The notes below the pieces were generated by a model. It was not told where the DNA came from, did not search any database, and was given only the letters and a program-made list of their open reading frames with translations. A program made the position numbers and the translations under genes. DNA of 64,000 nt from Hydrogenophaga borbori (GTDB lineage Bacteria > Pseudomonadota > Gammaproteobacteria > Burkholderiales > Burkholderiaceae_C). This document shows, in pieces, positions 43,479 to 54,223 of this stretch (position 1 is its first letter; each line of letters starts with the position of its first letter). Location of the stretch: assembly GCF_003417535.1 (NCBI RefSeq), contig NZ_QVLS01000007.1, forward strand, positions 1-64,000. Direction: 5' to 3'.

Positions 43479-46400
43479 CTAGTCGTAGCGCAGCGTGAAG
43501 ATCAGGTCGATGGCGTTTTCGCTGCCCGCGCGGGCGCGCACGGTCACGCGGCGCGAGACGTCGTAGAACATGGACACCGTGCTCAGCGTGCCCGCCAGGC
43601 TGCGCTCGTAGCTGAGGTACAGGTTGTCGGCGATCTGCTTGCCCAGGGTGACGGCGGCCGAGGTGGAGCCGCTGTCGCCGGTGGCGCTGGCGCTGCTGCC
43701 GGTGAAGCTCAGCGTGTCCAGGCCCAGGGCCTGGGCCAGGCCGCCATCGAGCGGGCCGCCGTCGCTGCCGGCCAGCAGGGCCAGCGCGGCCTGCTGCAGC
43801 ACAGCGGCTTCGGCGCCGGCGCCGCTGGCCGGGCGGCCCAGCACCAGGTAGGCCAGCTTCTCGCTGTCGGGCATCTCGGGGTCGGAGAACAGGCGCACGC
43901 GCGGCGCCTGGGCCGTGCCGGTGATCTGCACGCCCACACGCTGTGCGGTGTTGGGGCGCACGGCGGTGATGTCGAGCAAGGGGTTGTCGTAGGCGCCGGC
44001 GAAGCCCAGCACGCCGGACTCGATGGCGAGCTGCTGGCCGTAGGCGCGGTAGGTGCCGCGCGCGGTGCGCACTTCGCCCACGATGCGCGGCGCCGGGTCG
44101 GGCGGGTTGGTGCGGATTTCCAGCTGGCCGGCCAGGCGCGTCTGCAGGCCCTGGCCGCGCAGCTCGAAGGACGGGCCCAGGTCGACGGTGATGCGCACGT
44201 CGGGGACCACGGGCACGCCGCCGCGCCGGTCGATGGGGTACTCGGTGCCGCGCACCACCACGTCGTCGCCCAGGCTGGGCGCGGCCTCGTCGGGCAGCAC
44301 GATGAGGGCCTGGTCGGCGCGCAGCTGGCCGCGCAGCCGCAGGGCCGCGCCCTCCAGGCGCGCGCTGACCTGGCCGCTGACGGTGACGTTGCGGTCCGGG
44401 CGCGAGGAGGCGCGCAGCTGCTCGGCGCTCACGTCCAGCGCGATCAGGGGCTCGCGCACGGTGGCGCCGTCGCGCTGCACGCGGCGCCATTCGGCGCTGC
44501 CGGTGGCCTGCAGCACGCCGCCGCGCTCGGCGCCGCCGCGGCCTTCGAGGCGGAAGCGCTCGATGACGAGGCGCTCGCCCGCGAGCGTGGCGCGCAGCTC
44601 GCCGCCCCGGAACACGATGCCGTCGACCAGCGAGCGCAGGGCCAGGTCCTTGGCCTCCAGCAGGCCGCTGAGCTGTGGCGCGGCGCGGGTGCCGGCGACG
44701 TTGAATTCGGCGCCGAGGCTGCCGCGCACGCGCCAGCCCGGCGGTGCCAGCACGCTCCACACGCCCACCTCGGGCAGGCTGGCGCGCACGCGGCCCGACA
44801 GCGGCGCGCTCTCGGGCCAGTGCCAGGCGCCGTGTGTGGCGTCGGGCGGGCCCAGCTCGCTGCCCAGTTCGGCCTCGGCCTGGCCGAAGCGCTCGCTGTC
44901 CCAGCGCAGGCGCGCGCTGACGCGCCGGCCCTCGGTGCGCAGTTCGAGCTCGGCGGTCTTCACGCCGGCCTGGATGCGGTGCGCGCTGGCGCGTGGATCG
45001 TCGAAGGCGCCCAGGGTCTGCACGGCGAGGTCGCCGCCGCGGCGCTGCAGCAGGGCGCTCAGGCGCGGCGGCTCGCTGGCCTGGGCGGGCAGGTTCAGGT
45101 CCCAGCGGCCGTCGAACACCAGGTCGCCGCCCAGGCCGGCGCGCGCCAGGGCGCCTTCGGGGTCTTCCTCGCCGAGGGTGAGCGCGTCGGCCCAGGCCAG
45201 TGGCAGGCCCTCGAGGCGTCCTCGCGTCTGCAGGGCGCCGCCGCGCCAGATGAGTTGCTCCCAGGCCAGGGTGACGGGCGCGGGCGCGGCGCCGCCGGCG
45301 CGCCTGGGCTGGGCGTGCAGGCGGGCGCCGTCGAGCTCGGCGTCGATGGCCTCGCCGCGCGGTTGCCAGCGCGCGCGCAGGGGCGAGTCGCTGGTCAGCG
45401 CCCACGACACGGCGCCGCCATTCCCGCCGCTGGTTGCCCGGCCGGCGCCCTGGCCGTTGCCGGCCGGTGTGGCCGACAGCGCGAGCCGGCTCAGGACCAG
45501 CTGGCCGCGCCGCGCGTCCAGCGGCCGGCCGATGAAGCCCAGCTCGCCGGCGGTGTCCAGCTCGGCGCGCCAGCCCGAGGCCTCGGCGCGCGTGCGCAGG
45601 GCCACGGCCAGGGCCTCGGGCGGACCCTGCACGGTGAGGCGTGTGGCGCCCAATTCCAGGGCCAGGGGGGCGTCGCCACCACGGGCCAGTCGCAGGCGCT
45701 CGGTGCCCAGGCTCAGGTCCAGGCGCGGCGCGGCGGCGCGGCCCGGCCCGGGGAAGCCGAAGGCGCCCAGGCCGCCCTGCCAGCGCAGGCGGGCCTGGGC
45801 CTGGCCCTCGGCCTGGCCGTCGGCCAGCGCCGCCAGGGCCGGCTTCAGGTGTTCGCCGAGCAGCGGCACCTCGCCCAGGGCGCGCACCCAGGCCAGCAGG
45901 CGCGCGCCGTCGGCCAGGTCCAGGTTCAGCTCGCCCTGGCCCTGCGCGTGCGCGAGCAGGCCGCTCCAGCGCGCGCGCAGGCCTGGCAGCGTGGCGTCGA
46001 GCGAGCCCTCCGCCATGGGGCGCGCGGTGTCGATGCGGCCCTGGGCGTTCAGCACGCCGTCGAGCGCGTCCAGGCGTGCCTGGCGCACGGTGAACTGGCC
46101 CTGGCCGGGCGTGTCGCCGGGCTGCCAGCGGCCTTGCAGCAGCAGTTCGCGCAGGCGCCAGGCCTCGGCCGCGCTGCGGCGGGGCTGGCGCCCAGCGGGC
46201 GCCACGCGGGCGTCGATGTCGATGGCGGGGCGGGCGGCGTTCGGGTCGACGGCGCGGGCGTCGACGCGGGCGTCCAGGGCGGCCGGCGCCAGCGCGCTCC
46301 AGGCCAGGGCCGGGTTCAGGCCACTGGCGCGCAGCTGGCCCCGCCAGTCGCCCCAGGCGGAGGCGGCGCCCTCGGCGGGGGCGTCGCGCCGGCCCTCGGC

Positions 46401-47570
46401 CCGCACGCGGCCACCGGCCACGGCGGCGTCCAGGCGCTCCAGGGTCCAGCGCGCGCCGCTCTGCACCACCTCGGCGTCGATGGACTCCAGCGGCAGCCGG
46501 CGCTGGTCCAGCGGGCCGGCCGCTTCGTTGTTCAGTGCCAGGCGCGCGCGCCAGTCGGCGCCGTCGGGTCGGGCCTGGGCGGTGCCGGTGAGCGCGGTGG
46601 TGGGGGCCTGGGGCCACAGCAGCGCCAGGTTCAGGCGGAACAGCCGCAGGTCGGCTTCGGCCAGGGGCTGAGGGGCCCAGGGGCGCAGGCGCGCGGTGCC
46701 GGCCAGCGTGGGCGTGGCCTCGGTGCGGCCCTGGGGTTCGATCTGCGCGACCAGGTTGAGCGCCGCATCGGCGCCGGCCAGCGGGCCCTGGGCCGTGGCG
46801 CGCGCGCGCAGGTCGAGGCGCCCGCCCTCGGGCACCTCGGCGCTGAGTTCGCCTTCGGCCTGCAGGCGCAGCGGCATGGGCGCCTGCGCGCCCAGCGTGG
46901 CCTGGGCGCTGTAGCGGCCCTCGGCCCATTGCAGCGAGCGCAACAGCAGGGTGTGCGCCTGTTCGGTGCCCAGGCCGGGCTCGGCGCGGCCGTAGCGGTA
47001 GCGCGCGTCCAGCGCGCGCAGCGCCAGCGGCGCCTGCCCGGGCAGCAGCAACTCGTCCACCGACAGGTTGGCCTCGATGTCGATCGGCAGTACCAGGGAC
47101 TGCAGGGGCTCGGTGGGCGAGGGCGGTGCGGGCGGGCGCTGGTCGGTCACGCGCACGCGCGCGGCGTGCAGCTCGCTCACCAGCAGGTCGCGGCGCAGCA
47201 GGCCAAGCCAGAACAGCCCGCCCAGGCGCAGGCGCAGCCCCTCCGCCTGCACCGACAGCCCGTCCCGCGACCAGCCGAGCGCCTGCACCTGGCCGCCGCC
47301 GATGAGGCTGCCGCTCACGCCTTCGGCCTCGATCCGGCCGGCCTCGGGCGCTTTCTCCGCCTGCCAGGCCAGGCCCCAGCGCAGCGCCTGCGCCAGCGAG
47401 CCTTCGCTGGCGGCCCAGGCCCCGAGCAGCAGCGCACCGGCCAGCCCGGCGCCGGCGAGCGCGCCGAACAGCCACACCAGGGCGCGGCCGAACCAGCCGG
47501 CGGCGCCGGGCCAGCGCGGGGCCGGCGGCGGCGCGACCGGCGGAGGAAGGGGGGGCGGGGGCTCGGCCAT
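43479..47570 (-). CDS. tamB: Translocation and assembly module protein TamB
   Basis: A very large periplasm-spanning protein of 1363 aa that acts with TamA, probably in moving phospholipids or autotransporters to the outer membrane. A Pro-rich N terminus and one TM segment (WLFGALAGAGLAGALLLGAW) are followed by long repetitive beta-strand sequence (AsmA/TamB fold). The C-terminal DUF490 domain ends VSRRVTVRARAGSENAIDLIF. ATG 47570 has GAGG 5 bases upstream; GTG 47576 is also possible. It follows tamA by 7 bp, the standard order. Codon use matches the flanks. Confidence 0.94.
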   Translation of the reverse strand: MAEPPPPLPPPVAPPPAPRWPGAAGWFGRALVWLFGALAGAGLAGALLLGAWAASEGSLAQALRWGLAWQAEKAPEAGRIEAEGVSGSLIGGGQVQALGWSRDGLSVQAEGLRLRLGGLFWLGLLRRDLLVSELHAARVRVTDQRPPAPPSPTEPLQSLVLPIDIEANLSVDELLLPGQAPLALRALDARYRYGRAEPGLGTEQAHTLLLRSLQWAEGRYSAQATLGAQAPMPLRLQAEGELSAEVPEGGRLDLRARATAQGPLAGADAALNLVAQIEPQGRTEATPTLAGTARLRPWAPQPLAEADLRLFRLNLALLWPQAPTTALTGTAQARPDGADWRARLALNNEAAGPLDQRRLPLESIDAEVVQSGARWTLERLDAAVAGGRVRAEGRRDAPAEGAASAWGDWRGQLRASGLNPALAWSALAPAALDARVDARAVDPNAARPAIDIDARVAPAGRQPRRSAAEAWRLRELLLQGRWQPGDTPGQGQFTVRQARLDALDGVLNAQGRIDTARPMAEGSLDATLPGLRARWSGLLAHAQGQGELNLDLADGARLLAWVRALGEVPLLGEHLKPALAALADGQAEGQAQARLRWQGGLGAFGFPGPGRAAAPRLDLSLGTERLRLARGGDAPLALELGATRLTVQGPPEALAVALRTRAEASGWRAELDTAGELGFIGRPLDARRGQLVLSRLALSATPAGNGQGAGRATSGGNGGAVSWALTSDSPLRARWQPRGEAIDAELDGARLHAQPRRAGGAAPAPVTLAWEQLIWRGGALQTRGRLEGLPLAWADALTLGEEDPEGALARAGLGGDLVFDGRWDLNLPAQASEPPRLSALLQRRGGDLAVQTLGAFDDPRASAHRIQAGVKTAELELRTEGRRVSARLRWDSERFGQAEAELGSELGPPDATHGAWHWPESAPLSGRVRASLPEVGVWSVLAPPGWRVRGSLGAEFNVAGTRAAPQLSGLLEAKDLALRSLVDGIVFRGGELRATLAGERLVIERFRLEGRGGAERGGVLQATGSAEWRRVQRDGATVREPLIALDVSAEQLRASSRPDRNVTVSGQVSARLEGAALRLRGQLRADQALIVLPDEAAPSLGDDVVVRGTEYPIDRRGGVPVVPDVRITVDLGPSFELRGQGLQTRLAGQLEIRTNPPDPAPRIVGEVRTARGTYRAYGQQLAIESGVLGFAGAYDNPLLDITAVRPNTAQRVGVQITGTAQAPRVRLFSDPEMPDSEKLAYLVLGRPASGAGAEAAVLQQAALALLAGSDGGPLDGGLAQALGLDTLSFTGSSASATGDSGSTSAAVTLGKQIADNLYLSYERSLAGTLSTVSMFYDVSRRVTVRARAGSENAIDLIFTLRYD

Positions 47571-47577
47571 CGCCACC

Positions 47578-49620
47578 TCAGAAAACGAAGCCCACGCTCA
47601 GGTGCAGGCGCAGCTTGCGCGGCTGCACGCCATAGGCGATGTCCACCTGCAGCGGGCCCACCGGACTGTTGTAGCGCAGGCCGGTGCCGACACCCCACTG
47701 GAAATCGAGGTCGCTCACGCGGTTGGCGACGGCACCGCCGTCGATGAACAGCACGTGCTCGAAGGGCGAGCGCGACACGCCGTCACCCCAGACGGGGCGC
47801 TGCCATTCCAGGCTCACCACGGCCTTGTAGCGGCCGGCGAGCACGCTGCCGTCGGGCTGCACCACGCCGATGTCGCGCAGGCCGTAGCCGCGCACCGAGG
47901 CGTCGCCGCCGGCGTAGAAGAGCTGGGTGTCGGGCACGGGCGTGGACTGCTCGGCGATCACGGCGCCGCCTTCCAGCCGCAGCGCCAGCCGGCCCAGGCG
48001 CGTGGGCGGGCGAGCGGTGGCGCGTTCGCCGGGCACGGTGGAGGGCAGCTCGGCCTCGCGGTCGAGCGGGAAGTAGCCCAGCCAGCGCGCCTGCGTGCGG
48101 CCGAAGGGCTTGCGCGTGATGCCCAGGGTGCTGCCCACGCCCAGCTCCACCGCCAGCGCATGGCCGCGGTTGGGCGAGATCGGGTCGTCGAAGCGCTCGC
48201 GCGACCAGGCGTAGTTGGCCGTGATGGACGACTCGATGCGGCCCTTGATGCCGCTCAGGCGTTCGCTGTCGGTGAGGGTGCGCGCGCGGTCGTATTGCAG
48301 GTACACGCCGCGGTCGTACTCGACGCCGTCCTGCGCCCGGCCGAAGCGCGCGCGCTGGCTGGTGGTCTCGACCTGGTTGGTCTCCTGGCGGGCGGCCTGC
48401 AGCAGCGAAACCCAGCGCCAGCCCTCCTTGTCCAGCGGCGAGGACCACTCGGTCTTGGCCAGGCTGTCCTGGCGCTCGAAGCGCAGGGTGGACAAGGCGC
48501 GCCAGCCGATGCCGGGCAGGCGGTTGTGGATGTGCTCCAGCGACAGGCGCGCGCCGTTGTCGGTGCTGGCGCCGATGCCCAGCACCAGCTTCTGCCGCAT
48601 CGCCTCGCGCAGCTGCACCTTCACCGGCAGCGCGCCGCCGCCGGCGCCGGGCTCCACGTAGACGAAGGCGGCGTCGTAGTAGCCGCTGTCGAGCAGGCGC
48701 TGCTGGGCCTGCTGAAGCAGGGCGAGGTCGTAGTCGCTGCCCGGCGTGAGGCCGGTGAGGCGCACGATGCGCTCGCTCATCTCGCGGTCGTAGCGCTGCG
48801 CGCCGTCGATCTCGATGGCGCCGAAGCGCCGGTGCGCGCCGGAGTCGAGCTCCACGTACAGGCGCGCGCTGGCGCTGGCGCCGTCGACGTCGGCCAGGCT
48901 GCTGCTGATGCGCCCACCGGGGTAGCGCTGGGCGGTCAGGCGGCGCAGCGCGGCGGTCTTGGTGCGGTCCCACTGGTCTTGCGTGAAGCGCTGGCCGGCG
49001 AGCAGGGCGGCCTCGCGCTGGATCTCCTCGCGCTGCGCCTGGGCCTCGGCGTCGCTGGCGATGTCGCCCAGAAAGCTGATCTGCACGCTTTGCACCGTGG
49101 TGGGCGGGCCGGGGTCCACCCGCACCGGGATGCGGCCCAGCGGCGCCGGGCCCTGGCCGGCGGCGGCGAGGGCGGCCTCGGTGGGCGGCAGCGGCTCGCC
49201 GATCTCGATGCGCGGCGCGAAGTAGCCGCGCGTGGCGATCAGTTCGCGCGCGTTGGCGGGCAGCTCGCTCAGCAGGCGCTCCAGTTCGGTGGCGTCCAGG
49301 CTGCGCTGTTCGCGAAAGCGCTGGATGTCCAGGTGGCGCAGCAGGAAGGCGTGCAGTTCCTCGGGGGCGTCGAGCTCAATCTCGAAGCGTGGCGTGACGG
49401 GGGGGCGGGCGGCCCGCGCGGCGCGGCGGGTGTCGGCGCTGGCGGGGCGGGCGTCGTCCTCGTCCGCGGCGGGTGGTGGGGTGTCGGGCGATGCGGGGGC
49501 CGCGGCCGGGCCTGCCGTGGCGGGGTCGACCTGCGCCCAGGCCGGCGTGGCGCCGCAGGCGAGCGCCAGCACAAGCCGCCACGCGGCCCGGCGGTGGCGG
49601 GCCGGAGACAGGAAACGCAT
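47578..49620 (-). CDS. tamA: Outer-membrane protein TamA
   Basis: An Omp85-family outer membrane beta-barrel of 680 aa. A signal peptide (LVLALACGATPAWAQ) precedes a Pro/Ala-rich spacer of about 45 residues. The POTRA region follows (RVDPGPPTTVQSVQISFLG, RFGAIEIDGAQRYDREMSER). The barrel carries the conserved lid-lock and final-strand features (AGGDASVRGYGLRDIG, SRSPFEHVLFIDGGAVAN, GPLQVDIAYGVQPRKLRLHLSVGFVF as the last strands; shown here in pieces). The last residue is Phe, as in BAM substrates. Partner of TamB downstream. Confidence 0.94.
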   Translation of the reverse strand: MRFLSPARHRRAAWRLVLALACGATPAWAQVDPATAGPAAAPASPDTPPPAADEDDARPASADTRRAARAARPPVTPRFEIELDAPEELHAFLLRHLDIQRFREQRSLDATELERLLSELPANARELIATRGYFAPRIEIGEPLPPTEAALAAAGQGPAPLGRIPVRVDPGPPTTVQSVQISFLGDIASDAEAQAQREEIQREAALLAGQRFTQDQWDRTKTAALRRLTAQRYPGGRISSSLADVDGASASARLYVELDSGAHRRFGAIEIDGAQRYDREMSERIVRLTGLTPGSDYDLALLQQAQQRLLDSGYYDAAFVYVEPGAGGGALPVKVQLREAMRQKLVLGIGASTDNGARLSLEHIHNRLPGIGWRALSTLRFERQDSLAKTEWSSPLDKEGWRWVSLLQAARQETNQVETTSQRARFGRAQDGVEYDRGVYLQYDRARTLTDSERLSGIKGRIESSITANYAWSRERFDDPISPNRGHALAVELGVGSTLGITRKPFGRTQARWLGYFPLDREAELPSTVPGERATARPPTRLGRLALRLEGGAVIAEQSTPVPDTQLFYAGGDASVRGYGLRDIGVVQPDGSVLAGRYKAVVSLEWQRPVWGDGVSRSPFEHVLFIDGGAVANRVSDLDFQWGVGTGLRYNSPVGPLQVDIAYGVQPRKLRLHLSVGFVF

Positions 49621-49627
49621 GCGCCGA

Positions 49628-50815
<1,188 letters not shown>

Positions 50816-50831
50816 GGCGATCTCCCCGGGT

Positions 50832-51422
50832 TCAGTCGTGCCGCGCCCGCAGGTACAGCAGCTGCGCACGCGCCTCGGGCCATTCGCCCGCGCGCATGCT
50901 GTACATGACCGTGTCGCGGATGGTGCCGTCGCGGCGCAGGGCGTGGCCGCGGATGACGCCGTCCTTTCTCGCGCCCAGCCGTTCGATGGCCTGTTGCGAG
51001 GCGAAGTTGTAGTTGTCGGTGCGCCAGCCCACCACGTGGCAGCCCAGGGTGTCGAAGGCGTGGCCCATCATGAGCAGCTTGCAGGTGGTGTTGACGTGGG
51101 TGCGCTGCGCGCGCCGGGCGTACCAGGTGTAGCCGATCTCCACGCGCTTCACCGCGGGCAGGATGTCGTGGTAGCTGGTGCTGCCCAGCACCGCGCCACT
51201 GGCTTCGTCGACCACCGCGAAGGCGAAGCGGCTGCCCTCTTCGCGCATGCGCAGCGCGGTGTCGATGTAGTCGCGCGTCTGACCGGGTTCGGGCACGGAG
51301 GTGACCCGCAGCGTCCAGAGCTCGCCGTCGGCCGCCGCCGCGCGCAGGCCGTCCTCGTGGCGCCAGTCCAGGGGCTCCAGCCGCAGGCCGCGTTCGCTCA
51401 GGACGACGGGGGCCACGAACAT
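50832..51422 (-). CDS. GNAT family N-acetyltransferase
   Basis: An acetyltransferase of 196 aa of the RimJ/RimL type. Markers are LRLEPLDWRHEDGLRAAAAD, FAVVDEASGAVLGSTSYHDI, EIGYTWYARRAQRTHVNTTCKLL with the acetyl-CoA-binding loop, and NFASQQAIERLGARKDGVIR. The substrate is unknown; RimJ-like enzymes modify ribosomal proteins or other N termini. The start overlaps the moxR stop by one base (TGATG) and the stop lies 16 bp before the VWA gene, so it is co-transcribed with the MoxR-VWA pair. Confidence 0.9.
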   Translation of the reverse strand: MFVAPVVLSERGLRLEPLDWRHEDGLRAAAADGELWTLRVTSVPEPGQTRDYIDTALRMREEGSRFAFAVVDEASGAVLGSTSYHDILPAVKRVEIGYTWYARRAQRTHVNTTCKLLMMGHAFDTLGCHVVGWRTDNYNFASQQAIERLGARKDGVIRGHALRRDGTIRDTVMYSMRAGEWPEARAQLLYLRARHD

Positions 51423-52264
51423 CAGCGGTTCCTCTGGTTCATGAACACCAGCTTCTCGAACAGCGTGGTGTCCTGCTCGTTCTTGAGCAGCGCGCCAACC
51501 AGCGGCGGAATGGCGACCTTGTCGTCGGCGCTCTGCAGCGCCTCCAGCGGGATGTCCTCGGCCATCAGCAGCTTGAGCCAGTCGAGCAGTTCGCTGGTGC
51601 TGGGCTTCTTTTTCAGGCCGGGCAGGTTGCGCACGTCGTAGAAGGTCTTCATGGCGACCTTCAGCAGGTCCTGCTTGAGCTGGGGGAAGTGCACATCGAC
51701 GATCTTGTGCATCGTCTCGGCGTCGGGGAACTTGATGTAGTGGAAGAAGCAGCGGCGCAGGAAGGCGTCGGGCAGCTCCTTTTCGTTGTTCGAGGTGATG
51801 AAGACCAGGGGGCGGTGCTTGGCCTTGATGAGTTCGTGCGTTTCGTAGCAGTAGAACTCCATGCGGTCGAGCTCGCGCAGCAGGTCGTTCGGGAATTCGA
51901 TGTCGGCCTTGTCGATCTCGTCGATCAGCAGCGCGACCGGCTGGTCGGCCGTGAAGGCCTGCCACAGCACGCCCTTGACGATGTAGTTGTGGATGTCCTT
52001 CACCCGTTCGTCGCCCAGCTGCGAGTCGCGCAGGCGGCTGACCGCGTCGTATTCGTACAGGCCCTGCTGGGCCTTGGTGGTGCTCTTGATGTGCCACTGC
52101 AGCAGGGGCATGTCCAGGGCCTGGGCGACCTCCTCGGCGAGCATGGTTTTGCCGGTGCCGGGCTCGCCCTTGACCAGCAGCGGGCGCTTGAGCGTGATGG
52201 CGGCGTTGACCGCCAGCATCAGGTCTTGCGTGGCGACGTAGTTCTGGGAACCCTGGAATTTCAT
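51422..52264 (-). CDS. MoxR-family AAA+ ATPase
   Basis: A MoxR-type chaperone ATPase of 280 aa. Walker A is GEPGTGKTML, Walker B LLIDEIDKAD, sensor 1 FITSNNEKELPDAFLRR, followed by the small lid domain. MoxR proteins partner with VWA proteins in complex maturation (for example CoxD-CoxE, NorQ-NorD, and RavA-ViaA). The gene is first in the five-gene run moxR-GNAT-VWA-tamA-tamB. It is divergent from the cytochrome c4-like gene. Confidence 0.93.
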   Translation of the reverse strand: MKFQGSQNYVATQDLMLAVNAAITLKRPLLVKGEPGTGKTMLAEEVAQALDMPLLQWHIKSTTKAQQGLYEYDAVSRLRDSQLGDERVKDIHNYIVKGVLWQAFTADQPVALLIDEIDKADIEFPNDLLRELDRMEFYCYETHELIKAKHRPLVFITSNNEKELPDAFLRRCFFHYIKFPDAETMHKIVDVHFPQLKQDLLKVAMKTFYDVRNLPGLKKKPSTSELLDWLKLLMAEDIPLEALQSADDKVAIPPLVGALLKNEQDTTLFEKLVFMNQRNR

Positions 52265-52341
52265 GGAGGCGGCCTCGGGATGGCGGCGCGGCTGTCCGCG
52301 CGCGGGACTCGGGATGTGGCGGGAGACGCGGCGACCGCTCA

Positions 52342-52347
52342 TATAAT
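52342..52347 (+). promoter_or_regulatory. Putative -10 element for the cytochrome c gene (TATAAT)
   Basis: A perfect TATAAT in an AT-rich patch, 44 bp upstream of the cytochrome start. The -35 side is unconvincing. The 127-bp divergent region also has to hold the moxR promoter. Confidence 0.55.
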
Positions 52348-52390
52348 TCGCGGTTGATCTTTCCCGGCCGTTCTTGATTGTGCTAGCAAA

Positions 52391-53059
52391 ATGACCCCAC
52401 TGCTGAAACCGATCGCCCGTACCCTTGTCGCCGCTGCGACGCTGTTTGTCGCTGCCGCATCGGCCCAGGCGCAGGGCGTCACCGGTGACGTCGAAGCCGG
52501 CCACAAGAAGGCCGAGATGTGCATCGGCTGCCACGGCATCCCCGGCTACCAGAACAGCTTCCCCGAAATCCACAAGGTGCCCAAGATCTCGGGCCAGGGT
52601 GCGCCGTACATCGTGGCGGCCCTCAAGGCCTACCAGAAGGGCGACCGCAAGCACCCGTCCATGCGCGGCATCGCCGGTTCGCTGAGTGAGCAGGACATGG
52701 CCGATCTCGCGGCCTTCTATGCTGGCCAGGCCGGCCCCGCCGCGCCGGAGACCCCGGCCGCCGCGAGCGCCGAGGTCGCCGCGCTGCTGCAGAAGGGCGC
52801 CTGCGTCTCCTGCCACGGTGTCAACTTCAGCAAGCCCATCGACCCGAGCTACCCCAAGATCGGCGGCCAGCACCCCGACTACCTGTTCGTGGCGCTCAAG
52901 TCGTACACCGTCGAGGGCAACAAGCTGATCGGCCGCAGCAACGGCATCATGGCCGGCATCGCCAAGCAGTACACCCCGGCCGAGATGCGCGCCATCTCCA
53001 AGTACCTGAGCACTGTGCAGGGCGAGCTGCAGACCGTGCCGCAGTCGCGCTTCCGCTGA
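52391..53059 (+). CDS. Cytochrome c4-like diheme protein
   Basis: A periplasmic diheme cytochrome of 222 aa. A signal peptide (VAAATLFVAAASAQAQG) is followed by two heme c domains, with CIGCHG near residue 44 and CVSCHG near 138. Axial Met candidates are in HPSMRGIAG and GIMAGIAKQY. The two domains look related by duplication, as in cytochrome c4, which carries electrons from the bc1 complex to terminal oxidases. A caa3/aa3-type oxidase operon lies 6 kb downstream and is a likely acceptor. Confidence 0.93.
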   Translation: MTPLLKPIARTLVAAATLFVAAASAQAQGVTGDVEAGHKKAEMCIGCHGIPGYQNSFPEIHKVPKISGQGAPYIVAALKAYQKGDRKHPSMRGIAGSLSEQDMADLAAFYAGQAGPAAPETPAAASAEVAALLQKGACVSCHGVNFSKPIDPSYPKIGGQHPDYLFVALKSYTVEGNKLIGRSNGIMAGIAKQYTPAEMRAISKYLSTVQGELQTVPQSRFR

Positions 53060-53077
53060 GCACGCGACGGGCATCAG

Positions 53078-53107
53078 AAAAAAGGCCGCTCACCGAGCGG
53101 CCTTTTT
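53078..53107. terminator. Bidirectional terminator after the cytochrome gene
   Basis: AAAAAAGGCCGCTC and GAGCGGCCTTTTTG form a perfect stem around an ACC loop, with A tract and T tract on the two sides. It serves the cytochrome gene and, from the other side, DUF1841, which ends at 53114. Confidence 0.92.
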
Positions 53108-53113
53108 GTTGGT

Positions 53114-53548
53114 TCAGTCCAGTGTCGCCCGCCGGCGCACGGCGTCGATGTAGGCCTGGCCGTCGGGCGGGCGGCCGGCGCGCTGGCTTTCCCAGAGCAT
53201 GGCGCCCAGGCACTCCATCACCTCATGGTGGGCGGTGTGCAGGTCGCCCCGGCGCGCGGTGAGCAGTTCCACGGCCTGGCGGATGCCCGGCGGCTGGTCG
53301 ATGCTGGACTGCTCGCTGATCGACAGGTGCATGGACAGGTGCAGGAAAGGGTTCTCGCGCGCCGCGTCGGGCTGGCTCAGCCGCGCCACGGCGGCCTCGG
53401 CGTCGGCCAGATCGCCGTGGTATTCGGGGTGCTCGGCGATCCACTGGGCGGCGAGCCGCTCCAGCGCGTCCATGGGCTGGGCGTCGCGCAGCTTGGCGTA
53501 GGCGCCGCAGAAGAAGCGGCGCACGTCGGCTTGGGAAGGGTTGAACAT
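53114..53548 (-). CDS. DUF1841 family protein
   Basis: A helical protein of 144 aa, common in beta- and gammaproteobacteria and of unknown function. Markers are MFNPSQADVRRFFCGAY, the central HLSMHLSISEQSSIDQPPGI and HTAHHEVMECLGAMLWESQR, where two His-rich helices could bind metal. The stop meets the bidirectional terminator. It lies 20 bp after the TRIC-like gene on the same strand. Confidence 0.88.
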   Translation of the reverse strand: MFNPSQADVRRFFCGAYAKLRDAQPMDALERLAAQWIAEHPEYHGDLADAEAAVARLSQPDAARENPFLHLSMHLSISEQSSIDQPPGIRQAVELLTARRGDLHTAHHEVMECLGAMLWESQRAGRPPDGQAYIDAVRRRATLD

Positions 53549-53568
53549 GGCGCGATTGTCCCCGGGAC

Positions 53569-54207
53569 TCAAAGCCGCCACTGCGGCAACTGCCAATCGC
53601 GCCACAGCGCCAGGCCGCGCAGCCCGGCCGTGACGCCCACGCAGCCCGACAGCGCCAGCCAGCCCGGTGCCGCGATCGCCCACAACCCCACATAGACCCA
53701 GCCGCCCACAAAGGCGCAGACCGCGTAGGGCCGGTGGTCGCGAAAAGCGCTGGGGATCTGGTTGCAGACCACGTCGCGCAGCACGCCGCCGGCCACGCCG
53801 GTGACGATGCCCATGAGCACGGCCACCAGGGGTGGCATCTCCAGCAGCAGCGCCTGGTGCGCGCCGGTGGCGGCGAACAGGCCCAGGCCCAGGGCGTCGG
53901 GCCACTGCATGGCGCGCTCGGTGACCTCGAAGTGCCGCGTGCGCAGGAACAGCATGGCCAGCACGCTCAGGCCCAGCACGCCCCACAGCAGCTCCACGTG
54001 GTGCACCCAGAAGAACGGGCGCTGGTCGAGCAGCAGGTCGCGCAGCGTGCCTCCGCCGAAGGCCGCCAGAAACCCGACGACGACCACACCGACCGCGTCG
54101 AGCCGCTTGCGCGCGCCCTCCAGGATGCCCGACAGCGCGAACGCCGCGGTGGCGGCCACCTCCACCAGCAGCCTGAGGGTTTCCCCCCACAATGTCACGT
54201 TTTGCAT
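53569..54207 (-). CDS. TRIC-like trimeric intracellular cation channel family protein
   Basis: An inner-membrane protein of 212 aa, UPF0126/TRIC family. It has two repeats, each with the G-x-x-x-D...G-G-G-x-x-R-D signature: GFLAAFGGGTLRDLLL and GIVTGVAGGVLRDVVC. About seven TM segments are visible. Bacterial TRIC homologues are potassium-permeable channels. ATG 54207 is near the divergent TauE/SafE start, leaving only 16 bp between the two start codons, so their promoters must overlap the coding ends. Confidence 0.9.
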   Translation of the reverse strand: MQNVTLWGETLRLLVEVAATAAFALSGILEGARKRLDAVGVVVVGFLAAFGGGTLRDLLLDQRPFFWVHHVELLWGVLGLSVLAMLFLRTRHFEVTERAMQWPDALGLGLFAATGAHQALLLEMPPLVAVLMGIVTGVAGGVLRDVVCNQIPSAFRDHRPYAVCAFVGGWVYVGLWAIAAPGWLALSGCVGVTAGLRGLALWRDWQLPQWRL

Positions 54208-54223
54208 CGCCGGATTGTCTTCC